Below are positions 32,518 to 41,416 of a DNA stretch of 64,000 nt, one piece after another; within the stretch, counting starts at the first letter, position 1, and each line of letters begins with the position of its first letter. The notes under the pieces are model-generated. The model had not been told where the DNA came from. It saw only the letters and a program-made list of their open reading frames with translations, and did not search any database. This DNA comes from Bowmanella denitrificans. GTDB lineage: Bacteria; Pseudomonadota; Gammaproteobacteria; Enterobacterales; Alteromonadaceae. The position numbers and the translations under genes were made by a program. The stretch is from positions 1-64,000 of the forward strand of contig NZ_BAAAEI010000010.1 in the NCBI RefSeq assembly GCF_039522935.1, given 5' to 3'.

Positions 32518-34710
32518 TTAATACTGCCAGGTCAGGCTCAGTGATACCTGACGCGGCTTTCCATAGTTGGCGTAGTCGATATTGGCCCAGTAAACCTTAT
32601 CAAACAGGTTGGTAACACTGAAGGTAGAGCTGAGTTTGTCGGTAAACTGCCAGTTTACATACAGGTTTGCCAGTACATAGGGGCTTTGTTTATAAGTTAC
32701 GCCGTCGGCTTGCTGAGGATGTGCAACCCCATAGCCAATGGTTTCGCCCTGCCAGTTAAAACCGCCACCTAAGGTCAACCCGTTTACCCAGTCACCCAAA
32801 TCGTAATGAGTGGAAAGCTGAGCAGAATGTTCCGGCAGGTTAGTCCAGATTTTATCGTTATTGTGCCGCTTGGTATCTACATAGGTATAGCCAGCATTCA
32901 CCAGCCAGTCTTGGTTAATGTGGCCGGAAACACTCATTTCCAGACCTCGGCTTTCGGTGCCATTGACACCTCTATAAGCAGAGCTGCCATCTGGCAACGA
33001 ATTGTCAGGTTGGCTTTCATCGCGCACCGCGTAGTTGTCCTGACGGGTTTTAAAAATCGCCACAGTGGCAGACAACTGACCGTCAAGCAGCTCGCTCTTG
33101 ATGCCCAGCTCGACGTTGGAGCCCAGCACAGGTGCCAGCAGGTTGTTGTTTTTGTCCTTGTAATTCTGTGGGGTAAAAATATCCGTATAACTGGCGTAAA
33201 GCGCATGATCTTCATTCAGATCGTAGACCAGCCCCACATAAGGCGTGACTTCCTTACTGACTTTGTATTCGCCGGTGGTGGCGGCATAACTGCCTTCGGT
33301 GTCGAAATTGTCGGTACCGGTGCGCCAGGAACTTAATCGTGCGCCGCCAATCAGGGACAAATCGTCTGCCAGTCTGAAACGGTTGGCGATATACAGCCCC
33401 TGCTGTTTGGTGGTGGCAATACGGTAAGCGCCGGTGCGGCTATATTCCGGCATGGGCGCCTGACCGTCATAATGCCAGGCATCTGGTACTTGATAGGTCC
33501 AGCCAGACAAGGAGGTAAAGCCTAATGTAGTGGATTCCAGTTCAGACCAGGTGGCACCCAGAATCAGATCATGCTCCAGACCAAATGCCTGGTAACTGCC
33601 GGTCAGATACAGATCCACGCTGGTACGGCTGTCGTCTCCGGCCCCGATACCTGCTCTTAACAGCATGCCTTGACCGGTGTTTTTATCGGGAAAACCACTG
33701 GCGTAAACCCGCAAACTGGATACCTCGCCATCGGTTTTCTGCACCGACACTTTGGCCTGCCAATCCGTGTTGAAACTGTGCTGCAGGTCAGCAAACAAGG
33801 TGCTGGATTCACGCTGCCAGTGCGTCCAGTTAGGCGCAAAGCTGGTAGACACCGGCATATTGGCTTCGCTGCCATCGGCAGCATGAATGGGGATAGTGCC
33901 CCAGATAGTCCCTTTTGGGTTGTTATCCTGACGCTGATAGCCTATCGCCGCCGTGGTGTTATCGCCCAGGTCGCCTTCTATGATGGCCAGGTAAGCGGTT
34001 TTATCTTCACTGTATCGGTCACGGAAACTGTCTGAATTCTGGTGGGCCAGTACCAGGCGACCACGGATTTGCCCTTCACTGTCAAACGGACTGGAAACAT
34101 CCGCCACGCCACGACGCATATCCCAGGAGCCTGCTGTGGCAGAGACCGATGCCGAAAATGCATTGCCGGGGCGCTTGCGCAGTAAGTTGACGGTGGCAGA
34201 GGGGGAGCCAACACCGGAAAACAAGCCATTGGCACCGCGGATAACTTCAATACGCTCATATAATGCGGTGTCGTACTCCTGGTTGGTGGAACCGCTATAG
34301 GTGGGAATGCCGTCAACCTGAAAGTCGGTAATCTGAAAGCCGCGAGCAAAATACAGCGGACGCTGGCTGTCATATAAGGTGACGTTCACGCCTGGTATAT
34401 TCATCATAACATCGTTGATATCCAGCATATTGGCAGCGTCCATCAAGGCACGGGAGACTTCGCTGATCGATTGTGGGATCTCCCGCACTGTCAGCGGCAG
34501 ACGGGTAGGGGTGCCCTGGTCCAGTTGCTTACCTACTACAGAGATCTTTTCCATGCGTTCCAGTGCCGAGCCTGGCACATTTTGTTCGATTTCCTGCTGG
34601 GCAATTGTCTGGCCAGACAATACCAGCCCCATAAACAGTGCCAGCGACGTTTTTGGCAAAGCCATTGGCAGTTTGGTGTCGAAGGTGACTAAAGAATCTG
34701 TGCATTTCAT
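32518..34710 (-). CDS. TonB-dependent siderophore receptor
   Basis: A 730-residue outer-membrane receptor of the FhuE/FpvA type. A signal peptide ends around TIAQQ; the plug follows (LDQGTPTRLPLTVREIPQSISEVSR, DINDVMMNIPGVNVTLYDSQRPLYFARGFQITDFQVDGIPTY, IEVIRGANGLFSGVGSPSATVNLLRKRP). The 22-stranded barrel runs to the end (FSVTNLFDKVYWANIDYANYGKPRQVSLSLTWQY) with the terminal aromatic. It would import a ferric siderophore using TonB energy. A Fur box lies about 40 bp upstream of the start, so iron starvation should induce it. No siderophore synthesis genes are nearby, so it probably uses foreign siderophores. Confidence 0.95.
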   Translation of the reverse strand: MKCTDSLVTFDTKLPMALPKTSLALFMGLVLSGQTIAQQEIEQNVPGSALERMEKISVVGKQLDQGTPTRLPLTVREIPQSISEVSRALMDAANMLDINDVMMNIPGVNVTLYDSQRPLYFARGFQITDFQVDGIPTYSGSTNQEYDTALYERIEVIRGANGLFSGVGSPSATVNLLRKRPGNAFSASVSATAGSWDMRRGVADVSSPFDSEGQIRGRLVLAHQNSDSFRDRYSEDKTAYLAIIEGDLGDNTTAAIGYQRQDNNPKGTIWGTIPIHAADGSEANMPVSTSFAPNWTHWQRESSTLFADLQHSFNTDWQAKVSVQKTDGEVSSLRVYASGFPDKNTGQGMLLRAGIGAGDDSRTSVDLYLTGSYQAFGLEHDLILGATWSELESTTLGFTSLSGWTYQVPDAWHYDGQAPMPEYSRTGAYRIATTKQQGLYIANRFRLADDLSLIGGARLSSWRTGTDNFDTEGSYAATTGEYKVSKEVTPYVGLVYDLNEDHALYASYTDIFTPQNYKDKNNNLLAPVLGSNVELGIKSELLDGQLSATVAIFKTRQDNYAVRDESQPDNSLPDGSSAYRGVNGTESRGLEMSVSGHINQDWLVNAGYTYVDTKRHNNDKIWTNLPEHSAQLSTHYDLGDWVNGLTLGGGFNWQGETIGYGVAHPQQADGVTYKQSPYVLANLYVNWQFTDKLSSTFSVTNLFDKVYWANIDYANYGKPRQVSLSLTWQY

Positions 34711-34747
34711 GTAGATGAGTCCCTGTGTTTGTGGTTGAATTTTGTGT

Positions 34748-34766
34748 GCAAATGAGAATGATTATC
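34748..34766. promoter_or_regulatory. Fur box
   Basis: The 19-bp site starting GCAAATGAGAATG matches the consensus GATAATGATAATCATTATC at 15 of 19 positions by eye, and lies 38 bp upstream of the siderophore receptor start. Confidence 0.75.
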
Positions 34767-34835
34767 GATGGCGTGCGAGTGTATAGAAAGCCAGAATGAA
34801 ACGCAACCCACAGGGACAGAGCTAAGAGCAGATAT

Positions 34836-34857
34836 AAAAAAGGCGCCCGAAGGCGCC
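34836..34857 (-). terminator. Strong Rho-independent terminator
   Basis: On the minus strand, GGCGCC arms enclose a TTCG tetraloop, followed by six T. It ends the large TonB receptor gene (stop at 34879) and separates it from the siderophore receptor's Fur-controlled promoter. Confidence 0.9.
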
Positions 34858-34878
34858 AGGAGGGCATTAAACGTATGA

Positions 34879-37800
34879 CTAAAACTTCACGCTGACGTAG
34901 GCGCCAAAGCGACGATCAGTCTTAAATTGGGTGCCGGGTGTGGTTTGTCCGGCCTGGTTGTAGATCATCTTGGTTTTGATGATCTCATCCAGCAGGTTAG
35001 TGGCTTCCAGACCAATCTTGACATTGTCGGTGAGGTTATAGGCCACCGACAAATCCAGTTGCCCGGTGGCCTCGGCCATCACTGGGGCAAACAGGTTGGA
35101 GTCACGACGGGTCAGCAGATATTCAGAGCGCCAGTTATATGCAATACGGGCTGAGATACCATGCTTTTCGTACATAGCCGTCATGTTGACGGTGTCATCG
35201 GAATAACCTGGCAGCGGCAGATTATTAAAGGCGCGGAAGCGGTTACGGCCGTCTTCGCCACCACTGCCTGTGCCAAAGCCTACCTCATCGTTAATATCGG
35301 ACTGATTGATATAGGTATAGTTGAGCGACACCCCTAAGCCTGACCAGATGCCCGGCAACTGGTCAAAAAACTGAGTATACGCCAACTCAAAGCCCTGAAT
35401 CGTACCCGACCCTTCATTGGTGTCGGTCTGGAAATTGACCGGGAAGGTGACACCGGCCAGCTCATTGGTGATCTCTTCGCTATACAGACGTTTGCGGATA
35501 ATATTTTTCAGCTCTTTGCGGAACAGACTGGCGGTCAGTGAGTTACTTTCACTCATATACCACTCATAGGTCAAATCAAGGCTAAGTGCTTCCTCCGGCT
35601 CTATATTACGTGGATTGCCGCTGATGCCGTCAAAACCAATATTCTCATAGGGCAAAGGCTCACCGTTTGGCCCGCGCGGCTCGGAATGTGACTCGGTAAT
35701 GGAACGGAAATAGCGGAAGTTTTCAAACTTCGGCAAAAAGATATTCTGCGAGGCGGCAAAGCGCACTACACGCTCGTCATCCAGCTCCACACTCAGGTTA
35801 AAGCTGGGCAGCACTTTGCTGTATTTATCACCTTTGACGTGCAGTGGTTCCGTATTCAGCCAGTTTTGATAGGCAAGCTGGTCGGCGGTATACATGGCCT
35901 GTTTGGCGGTATCCCAGCCAGGAATAGGCTCAGGGAACAGGGTGGCACCGGTGGATTCCACCTGCCAACTGACATAACGCAGACCAAGGTTACCGCGAAT
36001 AGGGTAAGCCAGTTCAAAATTGTCGTAGTTCAACTGGGTGTAGAATTCGCGCCGGGTTTCCTTACTGCTGGAAATCTCGGATGGCAGGTAAGCCCCGTCA
36101 ATTTCGCAGGTGCCGCTGATGGTGACACAATTACGGTCCCTGAGCTGGACAAAATTGTTGTAGCCACCGGCTTTGGTGGTGTCGTGGAAATTCTGCCAGT
36201 TGTGCAGGTCAGCAAATCGGGCAAATAGGATAGTTTGATCCTTGGGCAGTACGCCACCGCCAAAGAAATCACCGGCATGAAAACTATAGAGTTCATAGAG
36301 TTCGGGGTGTCCAGGACGGTCTGCGGTGCCGGTATAGGAGGTCGCCTGTCCTCCATTAACATAATGATTCCAGGAGCCGTCGGCCATTTCGCCCCAGTTC
36401 CAGGCAGAATCCCGCTTAATCTGCTCTTTGCTCGACGCATAAGCACCGAACTGGATGGACTTAATCCACTTATGCTCAAGTTGATAAGTGGCATCAAAGG
36501 CGTAAGAATCTGATTCGGCGTCAGTATCGTCCTCCTTGTCCATGGCTGAGTTCAGATACATGTCACTGACAGGATCGGGGGCCAATGGGCTGGTCAGGTT
36601 CTCGCCGACAAAGTTAACCACGGTTTTGTCGCCGCGCACATCGAAAAACACATCGTTGTGTTCAAAACTGTTATTGATGGTGTAGTCGTAAACATCGTAT
36701 TCGGACTCAATGTGTTGGTAATCAAACTCCAGCTTCCAGGCATCGCTGGGTGAAAAGGTAAAATGCACACTGCTGTCTTCCACCAACTGCTCAGCATAGC
36801 GCCAGCGCGACTGAGCCAGAGAACGGTAGTTCATCAGCAGCGTGCCCGAGGTCATAAAGCCGTTTTCATCAAAGGTGGCGTCATCTGCCACCTGAATCTG
36901 ATTTGGGTTAACGTTAAATCCTTGCTCACCCAAGGTAATGACCCGCTCATCCCAGGTTAACGAAGCGTTGGAGCGCAGATATTCCGCTGTTACCTCGAAG
37001 GTTTGCGAGGGATTTCTGAATTGCAGCGAGGTGGCCAGGCCGCGGCGTTTACGCTCAGAATCAGCACTGCGCATGTTGGCATCGGCTGGTACGTATCTGG
37101 TTTCACCGGGGAATTGGCTCAGCTCAGTGCCATAGTTACCAAACTGCGGCATTTCCCGGGCGGTGGCACTGCGTTCATAATAATTCCCCAGGGCCAGACC
37201 ATCACCTCGATCCTTATAATCAGAACTGGATGCGGATAACAGCACACCAAATTCACCGATATCGCTGTTCCAACGGTTACTCACTACTGCTGAACCGATG
37301 GGGGTCCACTCACCACGGTGATCGCCATAGCTACCCTCTAACGTGGTACTGGCGAAGAAGCCGGCACTGTCAAAAGGCTTACGGGTGACCAGATTGACGG
37401 TGCCGGCCACACCACCGGCAATTAAATCGGCCGTATGGTTTTTTACCACTTCCACATAACCCAGTAATTCGCCAGGAATATCCTGGTAGCTCAGACCGCC
37501 GCCGGTACTGGCGCTAAAGGCATCGCGGCCGTTGATTTCGCTGCGTACCCGGTCAAGGCCTCGCACTACCACGCCGGTACCTTCAGCGGCAAAGTGATTT
37601 GGGTCGTCGGATGAAGCAAAGCGTTCAATCGTGACGCCTGGTACACGCATCAGTGCTTCGGTGACGCTTTTATCCGGCAGTGCACCAATGTCATCGGCAC
37701 TGATGACATCTTTCACTGTATCGCCTAAGCGTTTCAGTTCCTGAGCAGTGATAACACTGCCGCGAATACCCACCACGGCAATTTTCTCTACCGATTCTTC

Positions 37801-37902
37801 AGGGTTAGTTATGTTTTCCTGCTGTTGAGCGACAGCAACGCCAGGGGTGAAAGACGACAGTGCAGCGGCTACCGAAAGGCAGGCCAGGGATTTATTGTGC
37901 AT
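34879..37902 (-). CDS. Large TonB-dependent receptor (carbohydrate-receptor type)
   Basis: A 1007-residue outer-membrane receptor. After a signal peptide (LSSFTPGVAVAQQQ) comes the segment VVGIRGSVITAQELKRLGDTVKDVISADDIGALPDKSVTEALMRVPGVTIERF, the hallmark of the Xanthomonas/Caulobacter/Alteromonas TonB receptor family (TIGR01782-like), many of which import oligosaccharides. The plug has GTGVVVRGLDRVRSEINGRDAFSAS; the barrel ends in QFKTDRRFGAYVSVKF with terminal Phe. The size fits the family. No glycoside hydrolase gene is near, so the substrate is unknown. GGAG lies 7 nt before the start. It is divergent from recC and ends in a strong terminator. Confidence 0.94.
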   Translation of the reverse strand: MHNKSLACLSVAAALSSFTPGVAVAQQQENITNPEESVEKIAVVGIRGSVITAQELKRLGDTVKDVISADDIGALPDKSVTEALMRVPGVTIERFASSDDPNHFAAEGTGVVVRGLDRVRSEINGRDAFSASTGGGLSYQDIPGELLGYVEVVKNHTADLIAGGVAGTVNLVTRKPFDSAGFFASTTLEGSYGDHRGEWTPIGSAVVSNRWNSDIGEFGVLLSASSSDYKDRGDGLALGNYYERSATAREMPQFGNYGTELSQFPGETRYVPADANMRSADSERKRRGLATSLQFRNPSQTFEVTAEYLRSNASLTWDERVITLGEQGFNVNPNQIQVADDATFDENGFMTSGTLLMNYRSLAQSRWRYAEQLVEDSSVHFTFSPSDAWKLEFDYQHIESEYDVYDYTINNSFEHNDVFFDVRGDKTVVNFVGENLTSPLAPDPVSDMYLNSAMDKEDDTDAESDSYAFDATYQLEHKWIKSIQFGAYASSKEQIKRDSAWNWGEMADGSWNHYVNGGQATSYTGTADRPGHPELYELYSFHAGDFFGGGVLPKDQTILFARFADLHNWQNFHDTTKAGGYNNFVQLRDRNCVTISGTCEIDGAYLPSEISSSKETRREFYTQLNYDNFELAYPIRGNLGLRYVSWQVESTGATLFPEPIPGWDTAKQAMYTADQLAYQNWLNTEPLHVKGDKYSKVLPSFNLSVELDDERVVRFAASQNIFLPKFENFRYFRSITESHSEPRGPNGEPLPYENIGFDGISGNPRNIEPEEALSLDLTYEWYMSESNSLTASLFRKELKNIIRKRLYSEEITNELAGVTFPVNFQTDTNEGSGTIQGFELAYTQFFDQLPGIWSGLGVSLNYTYINQSDINDEVGFGTGSGGEDGRNRFRAFNNLPLPGYSDDTVNMTAMYEKHGISARIAYNWRSEYLLTRRDSNLFAPVMAEATGQLDLSVAYNLTDNVKIGLEATNLLDEIIKTKMIYNQAGQTTPGTQFKTDRRFGAYVSVKF

Positions 37903-38128
37903 AAGTAAACTCCATGTTAATTATTATCAGAAAATGTTGAGATGCGTGATAATAAGTACCAGGAATTGTGTGTTTTGCAATCAATTTTTGTATCAAAAAG
38001 GAAAATATTTTGTAAAAAGTCCTGCGGGGTAGCGTTGATGACGGTGTTGAAAAACAGCACATGATGGCAATGTGGGCATTGCGTTTAGCTGTGATACCAT
38101 TGGCGCAGGAAGAAAAAAACAACCACTT

Positions 38129-41100
38129 ATGCTGCATCTTGTTCAATCAAATAAAATGGAAGTGCTGGCGGCGCAGCTTTGCCAGTATCTGGCCGAAGAT
38201 CAGGGCGATATTGAGCAGTTATTCGAGCCGCAGCCCATTTGGGTGCAAAGTCCGGGTATGGCCCAGTGGCTGAAACTGCAGGTGGCCGAATCGCTAGGGA
38301 TTGCCGCTAATCTGACTTTTCCACTACCGTCCAGTTTTATCTGGAATCAGCTTTATTTGCGGTTATTACCTGAATTACCGCAGGAGTCGGCGTTCAGCAA
38401 AGATAATATGTGCTGGAAGCTGATGGCGATTCTGCCGTCATTGTGTGATGACCCCAACTTTAGTGCCGTGGCCAGTTACTTAAAGGTGTCTGAGGCAGGA
38501 CAGGAGTTAAAGCTGTTCCAACTGTGCCAGAAAGTCGCCGATTTGTTTGACCAGTATCTGGTATATCGCCCTGACTGGCTATTGGCCTGGGAGCAGGGGC
38601 AGCAGGTTGATATGTTGGCCGCATCGCAGCAAGCGTGGCAGGCACAGCTTTGGCGTGAATTAAAACGGTATACCGAGGTGCTGCAGGAGTCGCCATGGCA
38701 CCGGGGCAATTTGCATCAGCGCTTGTTGGAATGCCTGAGTGACAAGGATTGCCGCGACGTTTTGCCGCCCAGATTACTGGTATTTGGTATTTCCGCTTTG
38801 CCGGTTCAGCAGCTTGAAATCCTCGGCGCCCTGGCCAAACAGATTGAGGTGGTGATCTTTTGGTTTAACCCCAGTCAGCACTACTGGGGAGATCTGGTGG
38901 ATGAAAAACGCAAAGCCCGTGCTGAGTTACTCAAAGCACAGGCTGGCGATGAGCTGGCTGATTATCTGGAAGTGGGTAACCCCTTGTTGGCGTCCTGGGG
39001 AAAACAAGGTCAGGATTTCCAGGATATGCTGCTGGAACAGGGGCCGCAGCAGCATGATTTGTTTGTGGATGTGCCGCCACAGAATCTGCTCGAACATATT
39101 CAGCATGAAATTCTGAATCTGACTCAGCGGGGGAGTATGCTGCCGTTGTCGGCCGAGGCGCTGCTGGAACAGGACCCCAGCTTGCCCAAAATTGTGATTG
39201 CCGATAACGATGACAGCCTGGTATTGAGCAGTTGTCACTCCAGACTGCGTGAACTGGAAGTGCTGCATGACCATCTGCTGGGCTTTTTTAAACGGCATGC
39301 CGACTGTCATCCCGGTGATGTGATTGTGATGATGCCGGACGTGGCCGATTATGCGGCATTGATCCACGGTGTATTTGGCGGACACAGACAAGAGCTGGCC
39401 ATTTCCTATGCTATCTCAGACCGAAGTCTGGCCCAGGAATCGCCGCTGCTGGGCAGTTTTGTCAGCTTGAACAAATTACAGTTGTCGCGGCTTGGTCTGG
39501 CCCAAGTGTTGGATATTCTGGAGGTACCGGCGGTGCTGCGCCGTTTTGACCTCAGTGAGGCGGAGTTCAATCAACTGCGTCATTATCTGCAGGATGCCGG
39601 GATACGCTGGGGACTGGATGGCCAGGACAAGCGTCGCTGGCATTTGCCCGAGGATGAACAAAATACCTGGCTGTTCGGACTAAAGCGCCTGATTGCTGGC
39701 TATGCCATGCAAACTGAGCTGTATGCTGACTCAGACCAGGCGCCCGGTGCCTTTATTGCGCCTTATGCGGAGCTGGAAGGCCAATCCAGCCAGGTGCTGG
39801 GCAAGCTGCTGTTATTTGTTCATCAGTTGTGTGACTGGCTAGTATTCTGTCAGACACCAATGCCCTTGCAGAGCAGAACCGCTTGGGCGCTTGAGCACAT
39901 TGAGCGAATGTATCTGGCCGATGACAATGACGAACAGTATTTGCAGGGCTTAAGAAATGCACTGAATGCACTTAGCCGACACCAGCATCAATATCAGGGC
40001 GATATCGAGCAGCGGGTGTTTTGTCAGGCTCTGGAGCAGCAGTTGCAGGAGTCTGGTGTTGGGCAGCGCTTTTTGGCCGGTAGCGTGAATTTTTGTACCC
40101 TGATGCCCATGCGCAGTGTGCCCTTTAAACTGGTGTGTTTGCTGGGCATGAATGATGCTGATTATCCCCGCCAGGTTACCCCGCTGGGCTTTGATCTGAT
40201 GCAGCAGTCTGCTCCCAGAAAAGGCGATCGGTCCCGTCGTTTAGACGATAAATATCTGTTTCTTGAAGCGCTGTTGTCGGCGCGTCAGCAGCTGTATATC
40301 AGCTACCAGGGCCGCAGTGCCAAAGACAACCAGCCTCTGGTGCCTTGTGTGCTGTTAAGTGAACTCGTGGATTATTGCCAACTGGTGTATTGCCGTGCCG
40401 ACGGCGGGCCACTGAGCGACAGCCTGACCCGGGTTCAGCATTTACAACCTTTTCACCCGGATTATTTTGACGCCAGACATCCGCTGAGTTTTGAGCCTCA
40501 GTGGCTGGCCCTGGCAACGGGGCGTCACAACGAGGCCGAACCCTTTATTGTTGGCGAGTTACCCTATCTACCTGCGCAAAGTAGTATTGGTGTTGAAGAA
40601 CTTATTGGCTTTTTTATCCAACCGGCCAGGGGCTTTTTCCAATTGCGCTGGCAGGCCAGGTTTGCTTATCAGGACAACAGCCTGGAAGAAGATGAGCCCT
40701 TTTTCCTCAGTAGTCTGGACCGTTATCAACTGCTGGCAAGACTGGTTGACAATACGGCTTCTGTAACAGACAAAGAGATTCTGGCCACGCGTTTACATGG
40801 CGAAGGGGTGCTACCTGGCGGTCATGCCGGGGTGCTGGCCCTTGAGCAACTGCAGCAACAGGCCGAATCTATCCGGGATAGCTTGCTGACCTATCGTCGT
40901 GACTTGTGCGCCCGGCGTGAAATATTGCAACTGACAATTCAGGGGGTGGACATCAGTGGCTGGCAGGATCATCTGTATGGCGAACAACTGGTGCTGTGGC
41001 GCTCAGGTAAGGTTCGCGCCAAAGACAAGCTGCAATTGTGGTTGCGTTTGCTGCTGCTGTGCGCTCAGGGGGTAAAACTCAATCAGGCGGTATTCGTCGG

Positions 41101-41416
41101 CACTGAATCCGAGCCCTTTATGCTAAACGGGATGCCGCGCGACCAGGCAGTTGCCGCCTTGAATATCTACATCCAGGCCTGGTGCGATGGACATAATCAG
41201 CCTTTACTGCTGTTACCCGAGTGTGCCTGGTTGTGGCTGGATAAAGGCGACTGGGACAAAGTGCTGAAAAGTTTTTCAGGCAACGACTTTGCCAAAGGAG
41301 AAGGGCAGGATGTGCATGTGGCCCGCATTTGGCCCGAGCTTGCCCCCCATCAGCAGGAATTTATCCGGATCAGTGAATCCTTGTTGGGGCCCCTGTATCA
41401 ATGGAGTCAGGCATGA
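38129..41416 (+). CDS. recC: Exodeoxyribonuclease V subunit gamma (RecC)
   Basis: The scaffold subunit of RecBCD, which recognises Chi and splits the two DNA strands at a double-strand end. The protein has 1095 residues, as usual. ATG 38129 (MLHLVQSNKMEVLAAQLCQYL) matches the conserved N-terminus; a start at 38072 would add 19 unlike residues. Recognisable parts are WVQSPGMAQWLKLQVAESLGIAANLTFPLPSSFIWNQL, GDVIVMMPDVADYAALIHGVFG (helicase-like fold, inactive), MPMRSVPFKLVCLLGMNDADYPRQ and GDRSRRLDDKYLFLEALLSARQQLYISYQGRSAKDN. First gene of recC-recB-recD, with a 4-bp ATGA overlap into recB. Divergent from the TonB receptor; 226 bp between starts. Confidence 0.97.
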   Translation: MLHLVQSNKMEVLAAQLCQYLAEDQGDIEQLFEPQPIWVQSPGMAQWLKLQVAESLGIAANLTFPLPSSFIWNQLYLRLLPELPQESAFSKDNMCWKLMAILPSLCDDPNFSAVASYLKVSEAGQELKLFQLCQKVADLFDQYLVYRPDWLLAWEQGQQVDMLAASQQAWQAQLWRELKRYTEVLQESPWHRGNLHQRLLECLSDKDCRDVLPPRLLVFGISALPVQQLEILGALAKQIEVVIFWFNPSQHYWGDLVDEKRKARAELLKAQAGDELADYLEVGNPLLASWGKQGQDFQDMLLEQGPQQHDLFVDVPPQNLLEHIQHEILNLTQRGSMLPLSAEALLEQDPSLPKIVIADNDDSLVLSSCHSRLRELEVLHDHLLGFFKRHADCHPGDVIVMMPDVADYAALIHGVFGGHRQELAISYAISDRSLAQESPLLGSFVSLNKLQLSRLGLAQVLDILEVPAVLRRFDLSEAEFNQLRHYLQDAGIRWGLDGQDKRRWHLPEDEQNTWLFGLKRLIAGYAMQTELYADSDQAPGAFIAPYAELEGQSSQVLGKLLLFVHQLCDWLVFCQTPMPLQSRTAWALEHIERMYLADDNDEQYLQGLRNALNALSRHQHQYQGDIEQRVFCQALEQQLQESGVGQRFLAGSVNFCTLMPMRSVPFKLVCLLGMNDADYPRQVTPLGFDLMQQSAPRKGDRSRRLDDKYLFLEALLSARQQLYISYQGRSAKDNQPLVPCVLLSELVDYCQLVYCRADGGPLSDSLTRVQHLQPFHPDYFDARHPLSFEPQWLALATGRHNEAEPFIVGELPYLPAQSSIGVEELIGFFIQPARGFFQLRWQARFAYQDNSLEEDEPFFLSSLDRYQLLARLVDNTASVTDKEILATRLHGEGVLPGGHAGVLALEQLQQQAESIRDSLLTYRRDLCARREILQLTIQGVDISGWQDHLYGEQLVLWRSGKVRAKDKLQLWLRLLLLCAQGVKLNQAVFVGTESEPFMLNGMPRDQAVAALNIYIQAWCDGHNQPLLLLPECAWLWLDKGDWDKVLKSFSGNDFAKGEGQDVHVARIWPELAPHQQEFIRISESLLGPLYQWSQA

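Noticed and set aside
37905..37930. Second Fur-like sequence just upstream of the large TonB receptor start
   Set aside because: Only about 12 of 19 positions match the consensus and it lies within about 25 bp of the start codon; AT-rich leaders give such matches by chance.
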